Positions 42,162 through 50,357 of a DNA stretch of 64,000 nucleotides are shown here, one piece after another; the first letter of the stretch is position 1; each line of letters begins with the position of its first letter. Under the pieces are notes generated by a model. The model was given only the letters and a program-made list of their open reading frames with translations. It did not search any database and had not been told where the DNA came from. The stretch is from Bacillota bacterium (GTDB lineage Bacteria; Bacillota; Clostridia; Lachnospirales; Lachnospiraceae): the NCBI GenBank assembly GCA_023411215.1, contig JAEYOY010000058.1:62001-126000 (forward strand). Reading direction: 5' to 3'. The position numbers were made by a program, and so were the translations under genes.

Positions 42162-42683
42162 CTATTTTACATAATGACAGATATCCAGAATAATACGACC
42201 TTCTTCGTCTGGTGTAGTAAATCTAGGACATCCATAGCGTTCAAAGAACCACCATGCACCTTCCACATCATAGCTTATCTCATATCCCCCTTTTACTAAC
42301 TGATCAGCACATTTGTCTTCCTTGCAATACAATTCCCCTTCCGGACCGCGTAGCCAGCAAACTCCCAGCTTAGCACGGGGCATATCAATAGAATTGTACT
42401 CTTCAGGAACCGCACAGCCTTCCGGAAGAAACATACCAATCCAGTACTGGAAGGGTTCACCCTCCTTAAAGCGCATCAGGCCAATATAAGCATCTGCATC
42501 TTCATAGCTATTCTTAAGTTCATCTGATAATAACTCCTCCAGCTTGTCAAATCTGCCGCTTTGAAGCCATTCACCCCACTGCTGCCCAAAGCCTCCGTCT
42601 ACACGATCTTCATCGCCGTACTTGATCCCCACAAATCGTGTGGCCGGGATTGATTGGGAATAAGTCTTGATAATTTCGTACAT
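42162..42683 (-). CDS. GyrI-like effector-binding domain protein
   Basis: 173 residues forming a single GyrI-like/AraC effector-binding domain: ATRFVGIKYG at the start, DADAYIGLMRF...FQYWIGMFLP in the middle, and WWFFERYGCPRFTTPDEEGRIILDICHYVK at the end. There is no DNA-binding part. Stand-alone domains bind or hydrolyse cyclic or cationic small molecules in relatives. GGGAGG precedes the ATG. Monocistronic. Confidence 0.82.
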   Translation of the reverse strand: MYEIIKTYSQSIPATRFVGIKYGDEDRVDGGFGQQWGEWLQSGRFDKLEELLSDELKNSYEDADAYIGLMRFKEGEPFQYWIGMFLPEGCAVPEEYNSIDMPRAKLGVCWLRGPEGELYCKEDKCADQLVKGGYEISYDVEGAWWFFERYGCPRFTTPDEEGRIILDICHYVK

Positions 42684-42931
42684 ACTCTACCTCCCATTTA
42701 ATTATGATATACTGTTCTAATAAAAACCCTTTGATATACCTTTTCCAGCTAAATTACCAGTTTAATCCATTATAGAACAAACGTTCTCATCTGTCAAGAG
42801 GTGGGAACTATCTTACTTTTTTCAACCAGTACAAAAATCCATATATAGTCAGCCACAACCTTGAATAGATTTCTTCCTATCAATACTCATTTAACAACAA
42901 AGGTAAAATGTACTCTTGCTTCAAGTACATT

Positions 42932-43648
42932 TTACCTCTTGATAATTGCTTTTATTATGTCTGCTCTCTCTTTGCTCTCACAGTTTATTAAATTCACCGC
43001 TTCATTTATCCTGCCAAGGTCATGAGCATCCGAATTCGTAATGATATTACATTGCTTCAGATAAGGATTTTGAGTGCTGATTGTATCATATTTGGAGAGG
43101 TCAGCGAATTCTGCTGCCATAAAATCTGCTTCCGGCGCAATAAATCCGAGATTTGATAATAGGCTATTGGAATTCTTATCAATGTGGGCTGGGAGATAGA
43201 TCCCATGGTATTCCTTCATTAATCCTCCAAGATCATCGAAGGAGATCTCCGTCGCATTGATTAAGAGATAGGGCTCACTACCAATTACCTCATCCTCCTC
43301 ATTGCAGATTTCCTGCTTGCCGAATACCCGCTCGTCATTTGGTATCTTCATCAGCTTGGAGGTAACATATTCATCGAAACGAAGTGCATCCTCTAATTCG
43401 GTGAAAAAGCATAGAGCATGAACTTCTTCCATTGTAGTCAATTCCATTCCCGGAAGGACAATGATATCATACTGTTCGGCAAATTTAAGTACAGCCGGAC
43501 AATTCTTACAGCTGTTGTGATCAGTCACTGCGATAACCTGAATCCCCTTTAGTGCAGCCATTCCGACAATATTACCTGGGGTCATATCCTCATCCCCGCA
43601 GGGAGATAAGCAGGAATGGATATGGAGATCATATGCCAGCCTAAGCAT
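42932..43648 (-). CDS. PHP-domain phosphoesterase
   Basis: 238 residues. PHP metal-binding motifs: YDLHIHSCLSPCG at the start, AVTDHNSC, LPGMELTT, PAHIDKN and ITNSDAHDLG. The family includes polymerase exonuclease-like and RNase AM-like phosphoesterases. It overlaps the DRTGG gene by 8 bases. PHP proteins recur in clostridial hydrogenase regulatory loci, but their target is unknown. Confidence 0.88.
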   Translation of the reverse strand: MLRLAYDLHIHSCLSPCGDEDMTPGNIVGMAALKGIQVIAVTDHNSCKNCPAVLKFAEQYDIIVLPGMELTTMEEVHALCFFTELEDALRFDEYVTSKLMKIPNDERVFGKQEICNEEDEVIGSEPYLLINATEISFDDLGGLMKEYHGIYLPAHIDKNSNSLLSNLGFIAPEADFMAAEFADLSKYDTISTQNPYLKQCNIITNSDAHDLGRINEAVNLINCESKERADIIKAIIKR

Positions 43649-43976
43649 GAAGCTGTTGATATACGATCAAGGCGGCATCAAAGATAGGGAGCTCGGTTGT
43701 TAGTACCGTAATCTCCTGCTGCTTTGCTTTACTTAATGCCGGTTCATCCAGATGGCTTCCTTCGGCTAAGATAATGCAGGCAGCATCCGCCAATGCGGCT
43801 ACCGCAAGGGTATTCACATTGCCCATAACGGTCACCCAGGCAGAATCCGCAGGCATTCTTCCCATGGCAACACTAAGCAAATCACAGCAGTAGGGTACTG
43901 AAATCTCCCGATCTGAATTATTCCCTTCATTCAATACCTTAAAGCTTCCATTCTTGATTAAATCACATACCTTCAT
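43641..43976 (-). CDS. DRTGG-domain protein 1
   Basis: 111 residues resembling the DRTGG domain: EISVPYCCDLLSVAMGR, then WVTVMGNVNTLAVAALADAACIILAEG. The domain also occurs in phosphotransacetylase-linked and CBS-containing proteins and probably binds a ligand. GGGAGG precedes the ATG. It is coupled to the PHP gene. A second DRTGG gene lies at 46725-47078 in the same locus. Confidence 0.8.
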   Translation of the reverse strand: MKVCDLIKNGSFKVLNEGNNSDREISVPYCCDLLSVAMGRMPADSAWVTVMGNVNTLAVAALADAACIILAEGSHLDEPALSKAKQQEITVLTTELPIFDAALIVYQQLHA

Positions 43977-44007
43977 GATAACCTCCCTGCTGCATCTAAA
44001 ATGCGGC

Positions 44008-44070
44008 TAAAACCTGGAAGAACAAGGAGCACGCACCCTAACTCTAGTGCGAACTTCGTTGCTTCTTCCT
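44008..44070. repeat. Hairpin element B3
   Basis: CGGCTAAAACCTGGAAGAA, CAAGGAGCACGCAC, a loop, then GTGCGAACTTCGTTGCTTCTTCC. It is a diverged copy of the elements at 46106 and 46221, with compensating arm changes. Confidence 0.6.
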
Positions 44071-44074
44071 AAGC

Positions 44075-44131
44075 GAATGTAAATTCGCTTTGTGAATGTA
44101 AATTCGCTTTGTGAATGTTAATTCGTTTTGT
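44075..44131. repeat. 19-bp tandem repeat, three units
   Basis: Unit GAATGTAAATTCGCTTTGT starts at 44075, 44094 and 44113, with a partial fourth at 44132. GCGAAT-GTAA-ATTCGC makes each junction a small hairpin. Confidence 0.85.
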
Positions 44132-44139
44132 GAATTGAT

Positions 44140-44637
44140 TTATAATTCACACTTTTCCAAGTAATCTAATAAAAGCTGCATAGCAATGCTCCCCTCCTTC
44201 AGTCTGCTCTTCGCTTCCTCAAGAGGCACCCATTCAGCTTCATCGACTTCCGCCGAGATACTCAGCGGACATTTTTCCGCATAGGCTACAAAGCCCAGCA
44301 TCAACATATCCCTTTTCTCGTAATAATAACTTTTCATATACCTCAGAGTATGAGCAGCAACTCCTATCTCTTCCTGAACTTCTCTGATCGCAGTCTCCTC
44401 TGCATTCTCTCCACTCTTGATATACCCCGCTACTAGAACATAATTGGTCTGAGATACATAGCTTTGCTTAATTAGGGCAACCTCTCTTAGCTCATTTACC
44501 ACCAATGTCAAGGTACAAGCATACGGCATATTAAATATCGGTCGGTCACAAGTCGGACAGTAAGGCATTAACCCTTCATCTCCAATATTTCTTGGTATCA
44601 ACTTATCCCCACAATAAGGGCAATGAATAAATTTCAT
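44140..44637 (-). CDS. NUDIX hydrolase with zinc ribbon
   Basis: 165 residues from ATG 44637, with AGGGGGGAGG upstream. An N-terminal zinc ribbon (CPYCGDKL, CPTC) precedes a NUDIX domain whose box reads GYIKSGENAEETAIREVQEE followed by IG. Architecture is like NADH pyrophosphatase NudC, though shorter. It lies between the HydA-like gene and the DRTGG-PHP pair on the same strand; a link to NAD(H) balance at this hydrogenase locus is possible (inference). Confidence 0.88.
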   Translation of the reverse strand: MKFIHCPYCGDKLIPRNIGDEGLMPYCPTCDRPIFNMPYACTLTLVVNELREVALIKQSYVSQTNYVLVAGYIKSGENAEETAIREVQEEIGVAAHTLRYMKSYYYEKRDMLMLGFVAYAEKCPLSISAEVDEAEWVPLEEAKSRLKEGSIAMQLLLDYLEKCEL

Positions 44638-44773
44638 ATCGTTCCTCCCCCCTTCAAAAGACAGTTGAGTTAAAAAGTTGGCGAGGGCAATCCATTCTAT
44701 TATACCGGCTACCCTATTCATATTTACAATCAGATGATAATCATTTTTATGAGTCTATCTAATATGTGGATAT

Positions 44774-46057
44774 CTATTTCATTATATCTAACTTCGACAT
44801 CTCCTCAGAAAGCTTATGAATATAGTCTCTTAAGATATGAATACAATCCTGCTCCTTTGCTACTCCGCGGACGATATCCTCTGCCAGGGCTTTACAGGTG
44901 GGGGCACCGCAGGAACCGCAATCCAGTCCCGGGAACTTTTCGCAAAGCGCCTCTACCCTTGCCATATTGGTAATGCTTTCATTCATATCCTTACCTAATT
45001 TAAATACCGGTTCATACTTGACTTCATCCGTCCAGAATTTATCATCATCCGCACCACTCACCAGGTGAGAGCAGGCAACCGGCAAATACTTCCTTAGTCT
45101 CTTTAACTTTACCTTAGCCAGATATGGATTCTCAACGGTTAGAACACCACCAACACAGCCACCGGCACAGGCATTCAGCTCGATGAATTCCAATTGGTCA
45201 AATTTCTGATCCTCAAGATCCTCCAGTATTTTAATTACATTCTCAATGCCGTCTGCTGCCAGATAATTATCGGTGAGGAGGCTTCCTGCCTCACCGCCGG
45301 TGCTTCCCCAACCGATGCCGATACGCCCTGAGATTCCAAGCTCCTCTACATCATCAATGCTCTGCTTCATCAACGGAAGTAGGATCGGATATACCTCTTT
45401 AATTGCCAGAACACCATCTATCTCACTGTGATCAATTCCAATCGGAGACTTCACTGCTGTCATTTTGGCCGGACAGGGGGATATAAAAATAATTCCGATC
45501 TTTTCTCTCGGAAGCCCTGTTTTTTCCATCGCTTTATCCTTCGCCATGGAAGCGGCCAGATCAACCGGTGCACAGATCGGTAACAAATGCTCGATTAGAT
45601 TAGGGAAACGAACCTGTATCAAACGTACAACAGATGGGCATGCTGTACTGATAATCGGCCATTTTTCTTTATGCTCAACCACATATCTTCTTGACATCTC
45701 AGAAACCAGTTCAGCTGCTCCACTTACTTCATGAACATCATCGAACCCCATCTTCTTTAAAGCCGTTAGGACAATATTCACATCTTCCAGATGATTGAAC
45801 TGTCCGTAAAGAGACGGGGCCGGTAGCGCCACAGTATAGTCGAATTTCTTCATTATCGCAGGGGTATCGTATGTAGCCTCCTTGGCATGATGAGGGCATA
45901 TACGGATGCACTCCCCACAATCAATACAAAATTCTTTTGTAATCACTGCTTTCTGATTTCTTACCCGGATGGCTTGTGTCGGACAGCGTTTAATGCAATT
46001 AATGCAACCCATACATAAGTCTTCCTTCAAACGAACCGAAGTAAAGAATTTACCCAT
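44774..46057 (-). CDS. HydA-like [Fe-S] protein (putative sensory hydrogenase homologue)
   Basis: 427 residues from ATG 46057 (GGGGGTAAG upstream). Two N-terminal [4Fe-4S] motifs (CMGCINCIKRCP, CIDCGECIRICP) precede a hydrogenase large-subunit domain. The H-cluster loops are degenerate: STACPS, SPCPAK and NACAGGC. The four cysteines expected to hold the [4Fe-4S] part remain, but the neighbouring relay Cys is Ala. The C-terminus has another Fe-S motif, CGSCGAPTC. It fits group D/sensory [FeFe]-hydrogenase-like proteins found with bifurcating hydrogenases, so signalling rather than bulk catalysis is likely. Confidence 0.82.
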   Translation of the reverse strand: MGKFFTSVRLKEDLCMGCINCIKRCPTQAIRVRNQKAVITKEFCIDCGECIRICPHHAKEATYDTPAIMKKFDYTVALPAPSLYGQFNHLEDVNIVLTALKKMGFDDVHEVSGAAELVSEMSRRYVVEHKEKWPIISTACPSVVRLIQVRFPNLIEHLLPICAPVDLAASMAKDKAMEKTGLPREKIGIIFISPCPAKMTAVKSPIGIDHSEIDGVLAIKEVYPILLPLMKQSIDDVEELGISGRIGIGWGSTGGEAGSLLTDNYLAADGIENVIKILEDLEDQKFDQLEFIELNACAGGCVGGVLTVENPYLAKVKLKRLRKYLPVACSHLVSGADDDKFWTDEVKYEPVFKLGKDMNESITNMARVEALCEKFPGLDCGSCGAPTCKALAEDIVRGVAKEQDCIHILRDYIHKLSEEMSKLDIMK

Positions 46058-46105
46058 AGTCTTACCCCCTGAAATATGCTGGCTGTCAGCATTGTTGTGA
46101 CGGCA

Positions 46106-46187
46106 GAAGAAACAAGGAACGAGCACCATTGTGCGAGTTTCGCAGGTTCTTCCCATGTGAGGATGTTTTCTTCTTCACATTATTACC
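46106..46187. repeat. Hairpin element B1
   Basis: 82 bases beginning GAAGAAACAAGGAACGAGCA. The first half folds around CATT; the second half has TGTGAGGA with TTCTTCACA. It matches B2 at 78 of 82 positions. Confidence 0.85.
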
Positions 46188-46220
46188 CCATGCTGCATTT
46201 TCGATGTAGCCTAAAACCCG

Positions 46221-46302
46221 GAAGAAACAAGGAACGAGCACCATTGTGCGAGTTTCGCAGGTTCTTCCCGTGTGAAGATGCTTTCTTCTTCACACTATTA
46301 CC
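46221..46302. repeat. Hairpin element B2
   Basis: Second 82-base copy, 115 bases from the first. It lies in the gap between the HATPase and HydA-like genes of one minus-strand operon. Confidence 0.85.
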
Positions 46303-46305
46303 TAA

Positions 46306-46728
46306 CTACATTTTCACTTTCATAGTGACAGTTGTTCCGATACCTATCGTACTTTCAATACTAAATTCGTCACTGTACTTTTTCATATTCGGTAATCCCA
46401 TACCGGCACCAAAGCCTAGATTACGAATATTGTCCGGCGCAGTCGAATATCCAGCCTGCATAGCAAGCTCAATATTGGCAATTCCCGGACCTTGATCCTT
46501 GAGAATCATCTCGATTTCCTCTGGAGATATCGTAACATCGATCTTACCGCCGGTCGCATGAATTACCATATTGATTTCGCCTTCATACATGGCAATTGAT
46601 ACCTTACGGACAATTTCCGGCCTGACCCCCATCTTCTTCAGGCTGCTTTTTAAACTACTGGAAGCCTCTCCCGCCCTGGTAAAATCATTTGCAGGGACCT
46701 CATAGGACATATGAATCGTATTACTCAT
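46306..46728 (-). CDS. RsbW-like HATPase (anti-sigma factor type)
   Basis: 140 residues from ATG 46728, whose ATGA overlaps the stop of the DRTGG gene. A HATPase_c domain of RsbW/SpoIIAB type has the N-box VSIAMYEGEINMVIHA, G1 box LKDQGPGI and G2 box NLGFGAGMGLPNM. Such kinases phosphorylate STAS proteins or bind sigma factors. The paired DRTGG and HydA-like genes make a redox-signalling role plausible (inference). Confidence 0.85.
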   Translation of the reverse strand: MSNTIHMSYEVPANDFTRAGEASSSLKSSLKKMGVRPEIVRKVSIAMYEGEINMVIHATGGKIDVTISPEEIEMILKDQGPGIANIELAMQAGYSTAPDNIRNLGFGAGMGLPNMKKYSDEFSIESTIGIGTTVTMKVKM

Positions 46729-47078
46729 CTGTAATCCGGACCTCCTCGTAAGCCTTTTTCGTATAGCATACCACAAGCAGCAAACATTCTGTGTCCGGTA
46801 GAAAGAATAGCAATCTCCTTCTCCCTTGCCATCTCTATCATCGTTTCATCGGGGAGCTTCCCTCTAACAAAGACAATACAGATAATATCCATCATCTCAC
46901 AGGTACGAATCACTTGCAGATTACACAAGCCGGTTAAAAGTACTGATTGATCCTTCATAAATGCCAACACGTCGCTCATCATGTCTGAGCCGCACGCTGT
47001 ATGAACCTCACGGTCCTTCCACTCCTCACCAACGATGTACTTTGCTCCTAATATTGATCTAATATCCTCAATGTTCAT
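46725..47078 (-). CDS. DRTGG-domain protein 2
   Basis: 117 residues. It reads MNIEDIRSILGAKYIVGEEW, then SDMMSDVLAFMKDQSVLLTGLCNLQVIRTCEMMDIICIVFVRG, the DRTGG fold pattern. Overlaps the HATPase gene by 4 bases. GGAGGG precedes the ATG. Its pairing with the RsbW-like kinase is seen in other clostridial hydrogenase loci as I recall. Confidence 0.8.
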   Translation of the reverse strand: MNIEDIRSILGAKYIVGEEWKDREVHTACGSDMMSDVLAFMKDQSVLLTGLCNLQVIRTCEMMDIICIVFVRGKLPDETMIEMAREKEIAILSTGHRMFAACGMLYEKGLRGGPDYR

Positions 47079-47114
47079 ATACCCTCCGTATAATCTAATA
47101 TTCTATATTCCGCA

Positions 47115-48425
47115 TTACTGATTACTTACTGCCCCACTAAATACCTCAAAGGAGCTTACCGGTACCTTCTTCGCCATGACCAATGCTGTGTTGGCGCTTG
47201 CTAACATCGCCTGGAAATCCTGTTCTCCTCTTTGGATCGTAATTCCGATGCTTATCGTTATTGTGTTCTTTGTATGCTCATATGAGTGAATTGACTCTAA
47301 CTCTGTACAAAGCTTATCTGAAATCTCATAAACCATATGATCTGACGGGAGATCCTTAAGAAATATAACGAATTCACTCATACCGATCCTACCGATGATA
47401 TCTGTGGTTCGAAACTCCCGTTTTAGTAAATAACCGATGGTCGTGAGAATATTTTCACCATTGATTGCTTTTCTGATCTCGTTGGTATTCTTATAGTTTC
47501 TGATATCCACCAGTAGCATGGCTGACAAAGCTTCGGCGGTTTGCTTATTAAGGGCTTCTCGAATCATTATTTCAGCGGAATCCTTCGTACATACACCGGT
47601 TATTGGATCTATGGTGGGGTGATGTTGGGTCTCAACCGGCATATTCTCCACCGAGTTAATCAAGGACAGCTTACCAACCACCTTATGGGGATTACGATTT
47701 TCCCCGTAAATGATTGAGGCGTAACAGATATACCAGCAGGGCTTCCTATCCTTCGGTATCATTCGAAGCTCAAAACGTACTTGCTTCCTGCCGCTCATCA
47801 TGCTATTGAAAATACCCACCACTGCCGGTAATTCCTCCGGATGAATCGTCTTAGTCTTCTCTAATCTCTTACGGAAGCCCGTAATTACTGAATCCTTGCC
47901 AAATACCTCTCGAAATATTTCAGAAAAGCTTAAGGTATCTGTAGCAATTTCATATTCAAAAAACAGGTCCTTGGAAAGCTCTGTGATCGCTCGGCTATAT
48001 TCTACTGACTGTTCCAAGTTCTTGTATTGTACCAAGGTATCCGTCACATCCATGGCCATACAGGAATATACCGGCACCGATTTTGTCCCTGATGTATGAA
48101 ATTCCTGCATGCGGTTTCCGGAGATCATAATCCATTTGAAGCTTCCGTCCTGCTGAAGACTTCGGAAATGAAAGCTGATCATATTATCATTTCTGTTCTT
48201 CTGTGAGGCTAACTGCTGCGTCACATAGATTACATCGGCGGAATATACCATTCTGAGCAGCTGCTGGGGTCCCTTACTTGCCTTATCCGTAACATTCTTA
48301 ACCATAGCAACAAAGGTATCAGAGGCAAATAATACGGTCAGCATATCATCCATTGCCAATTTCACGAACCCACCCGGCGCAGACTGTAACAGCTCCTCCA
48401 TCTGTAATTTATTTATATCATCCAT
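47115..48425 (-). CDS. PAS-GGDEF protein with degenerate active site
   Basis: 436 residues from ATG 48425 (AAGGTGA upstream). Two PAS-like regions (about 15-140 and 150-265) precede a GGDEF domain. The signature is RIGMSEFVIF, so GGDEF is replaced by GMSEF and cyclase activity is doubtful. The inhibitory-site pattern RTTD five residues upstream is kept, so it may bind c-di-GMP instead. It heads the minus-strand regulatory operon, divergent from the hydrogenase operon. Confidence 0.85.
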   Translation of the reverse strand: MDDINKLQMEELLQSAPGGFVKLAMDDMLTVLFASDTFVAMVKNVTDKASKGPQQLLRMVYSADVIYVTQQLASQKNRNDNMISFHFRSLQQDGSFKWIMISGNRMQEFHTSGTKSVPVYSCMAMDVTDTLVQYKNLEQSVEYSRAITELSKDLFFEYEIATDTLSFSEIFREVFGKDSVITGFRKRLEKTKTIHPEELPAVVGIFNSMMSGRKQVRFELRMIPKDRKPCWYICYASIIYGENRNPHKVVGKLSLINSVENMPVETQHHPTIDPITGVCTKDSAEIMIREALNKQTAEALSAMLLVDIRNYKNTNEIRKAINGENILTTIGYLLKREFRTTDIIGRIGMSEFVIFLKDLPSDHMVYEISDKLCTELESIHSYEHTKNTITISIGITIQRGEQDFQAMLASANTALVMAKKVPVSSFEVFSGAVSNQ

Positions 48426-48746
48426 TGCTTCACCTTTCCATACAACGTAGTGTAATATATGCAGAATCCTATTATAGAATAGCATTAGGATATGAAATAT
48501 TATAACTCTATTTGTCGTTAATTACAATCGCAGAATATACTCTTCCATTCCAATCTCATCAAGATAATTCATACAATTTTACTTGTTTTTACCGATCAAA
48601 TTAGTAAAAAACCACTAATACCTTCTGTATAAATTGGTGCCTTCAATAGTGTCGACAGATCTTAATATTTTTGTAGATTTTTTAACACACTTATGTTATA
48701 ATGTCTGTGTTTGTGGCGACACAATTTACTTTAAGGAGGTTCAAAA
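48426..48746. other. Divergent hydrogenase-regulator promoter region
   Basis: 321 bases. An extended -10 for hydC is at 48694-48702. For the minus strand a TATAAT lies at 48476-48471. No gene seen. Confidence 0.6.
48694..48702 (+). promoter_or_regulatory. Extended -10 promoter of the hydrogenase operon
   Basis: TGTTATAAT (TG plus TATAAT, 48697-48702), 44 bases before the hydC ATG. No good -35 at 17 bases; TTGTAG sits 20 bases upstream. Confidence 0.55.
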
Positions 48747-49241
48747 ATGGGATCGCAGATTAACACAGTACCCTTTGCAGGAACGAAAGAGCAAGAAGCA
48801 GCACTCTTAAAGGTCATTGCTGATCATAAAGATGATAAAGGCGCTCTAATGCCCATTTTGCAAAAGGCACAAGGTATTTATGGTTATCTTCCAATCGAAG
48901 TTCAAACCATTATTTCAAATGAGATGAATGTTCCGTTAGAGAAAGTCTACGGTATTGTTACATTCTATTCTCAATTTTCACTAAATCCGAAGGGCAAATA
49001 TAATATCAGTGTTTGCTTAGGAACCGCTTGCTATGTTAAAGGAGCAGGGGATCTTTTCGATAAGCTTAAAGAAAAGCTTGGCGTAGAGGATGGCGGATGT
49101 ACAAAGGATGGTAAGTTTTCATTAGAATCCTGCCGCTGCATCGGCGCATGCGGACTTGCACCCGTACTGACCGTCAACGAGGATGTATATGGCAAATTAA
49201 CCGTTGATGATCTAGAAGGCATTTTAGCTAAATACGAATAA
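48747..49241 (+). CDS. hydC: Bifurcating [FeFe]-hydrogenase subunit HydC (NuoE-like)
   Basis: 164 residues, thioredoxin-fold [2Fe-2S] protein. The four cysteines are in VCLGTACYVKGA and SCRCIGACGLAP. An upstream helical part (LMPILQKAQGIYGYLP, then VYGIVTFYSQF) is typical of NuoE/HndA. It belongs to the trimeric NADH- and ferredoxin-linked hydrogenase. AAGGAGG precedes the ATG. First gene of a five-gene operon. Confidence 0.93.
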   Translation: MGSQINTVPFAGTKEQEAALLKVIADHKDDKGALMPILQKAQGIYGYLPIEVQTIISNEMNVPLEKVYGIVTFYSQFSLNPKGKYNISVCLGTACYVKGAGDLFDKLKEKLGVEDGGCTKDGKFSLESCRCIGACGLAPVLTVNEDVYGKLTVDDLEGILAKYE

Positions 49242-49243
49242 TT

Positions 49244-49801
49244 ATGATGACAGAAATCTCTCTGAATGTATTGGATATAGCAAATAATTCAATTAGGGCA
49301 GAGGCAAGCCTGATTGAAATAATAATACAGATACAAAGAGACATGGATAAACTAACGATTACAATAGCCGATAATGGCTGCGGAATGACAGAAGCACAAA
49401 TCGAGAAGGTTGAAGATCCCTTCTTTACGACCAGAACTACCAGAAAAGTTGGTCTTGGTGTACCATTCTTCAAAATGGCCGCTGAGAGCACGGGTGGAAG
49501 CTTCCGGATTGAATCCATTCCTAGTGCAGGGACAAAAGTAACTGCTGTGTTTGGATTATCCCATATAGACCGCATGCCGCTTGGCGATATGAACAGCACC
49601 GTGCATACATTGATTACTTTGAATACGCAGATTGATTTTCTTTATCGATATATTTTTGATGATAAGGAATTCACCTTGGATACCAGAGAATTTCGCCAGA
49701 TACTGAATGATGTTCCGCTGAATTCTCCTGAAGTCTCTGCATATATCAAGGAATACCTACAGGAAAACCAGTACGAGATAGACGGTGGTTATCTCGTATA
49801 A
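49244..49801 (+). CDS. HATPase-domain protein in hydrogenase operon
   Basis: 185 residues. A histidine-kinase-type ATP-binding domain without a histidine phosphorylation region: N-box ISLNVLDIANNSIRAEAS, G1 IADNGCGM, F-box DPFFTTR and G2 RKVGLGVPFF. The last 60 residues are unrelated to known sensors. It starts 2 bases after the hydC stop with no clear ribosome site, so it is probably coupled. Such genes recur between NuoE and NuoF of clostridial hydrogenases; the role is unknown. Confidence 0.85.
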   Translation: MMTEISLNVLDIANNSIRAEASLIEIIIQIQRDMDKLTITIADNGCGMTEAQIEKVEDPFFTTRTTRKVGLGVPFFKMAAESTGGSFRIESIPSAGTKVTAVFGLSHIDRMPLGDMNSTVHTLITLNTQIDFLYRYIFDDKEFTLDTREFRQILNDVPLNSPEVSAYIKEYLQENQYEIDGGYLV

Positions 49802-49854
49802 TGTAACAAGATTATTATACAAACGGAATTTCTCATAAATCATGTAATTATTAA

Positions 49855-49921
49855 GGAGGATAAATCCTCCAATATAGTACTTACAAATTTCTTATTTAAT
49901 GAAGGGAGGATAATCTCCTCC
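49855..49921 (+). promoter_or_regulatory. Tandem Shine-Dalgarno/anti-Shine-Dalgarno hairpins before hydD
   Basis: GGAGGA-TAAA-TCCTCC at 49855-49870 and GGAGGA-TAATC-TCCTCC at 49905-49921 each bury a perfect ribosome site. A third, free GGAGG at 49956-49960 serves the hydD ATG at 49968. Spacing is about 50 bases between units. Confidence 0.7.
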
Positions 49922-49967
49922 TGGATAGTTCTTGTTAATCATGTTGTTAATAAAAGGAGGATTAAGC

Positions 49968-50339
49968 ATGAAATCTCTAGAAGAGCTTAAAGCAATCAGA
50001 GAAAAGATGCAGGGTCAGATCGGAATTCGTAACGAAAGCAGCGATCAGACACGTGTTGTCGTAGGTATGGCTACCTGCGGTATCGCAAGTGGTGCCAGAC
50101 CGGTTCTTACCGCACTCTCTGATGCAGTTCAATCCAAAGGCCTTACTAATGTTGCAGTTACACAGACTGGTTGTATTGGTTTATGCCAATTCGAGCCAAT
50201 CGTTGAGGTATTAGAACCCGGAAAAGATAAAGTTACTTATGTAAAGATGACTCCAGAAAAAGCACTTGAAGTAGTAGAAAACCACTTGATTCGTGGTCAG
50301 GTTATAAAAAAATATACGATTGCCGAGGTTATCGGCTAA
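49968..50339 (+). CDS. [2Fe-2S] thioredoxin-like hydrogenase subunit (HydD/HndB-like)
   Basis: 123 residues from ATG 49968 with AAAAGGAGG upstream. A thioredoxin-like ferredoxin fold with MATCGIASGARPV and QTGCIGLCQFEP. Position between HydC and HydB is as in Desulfovibrio HndB and the clostridial HydD. It probably relays electrons or assists assembly of the bifurcating hydrogenase. HydB follows after 18 bases. Confidence 0.88.
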   Translation: MKSLEELKAIREKMQGQIGIRNESSDQTRVVVGMATCGIASGARPVLTALSDAVQSKGLTNVAVTQTGCIGLCQFEPIVEVLEPGKDKVTYVKMTPEKALEVVENHLIRGQVIKKYTIAEVIG

Positions 50340-50357
50340 TCCGAAGGAGGAAACACT

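Noticed and set aside
46076..46495. 139-residue open frame crossing elements B1 and B2
   Set aside because: Its internal repetition comes from the duplicated hairpin elements, and the rest is antisense to the HATPase gene.
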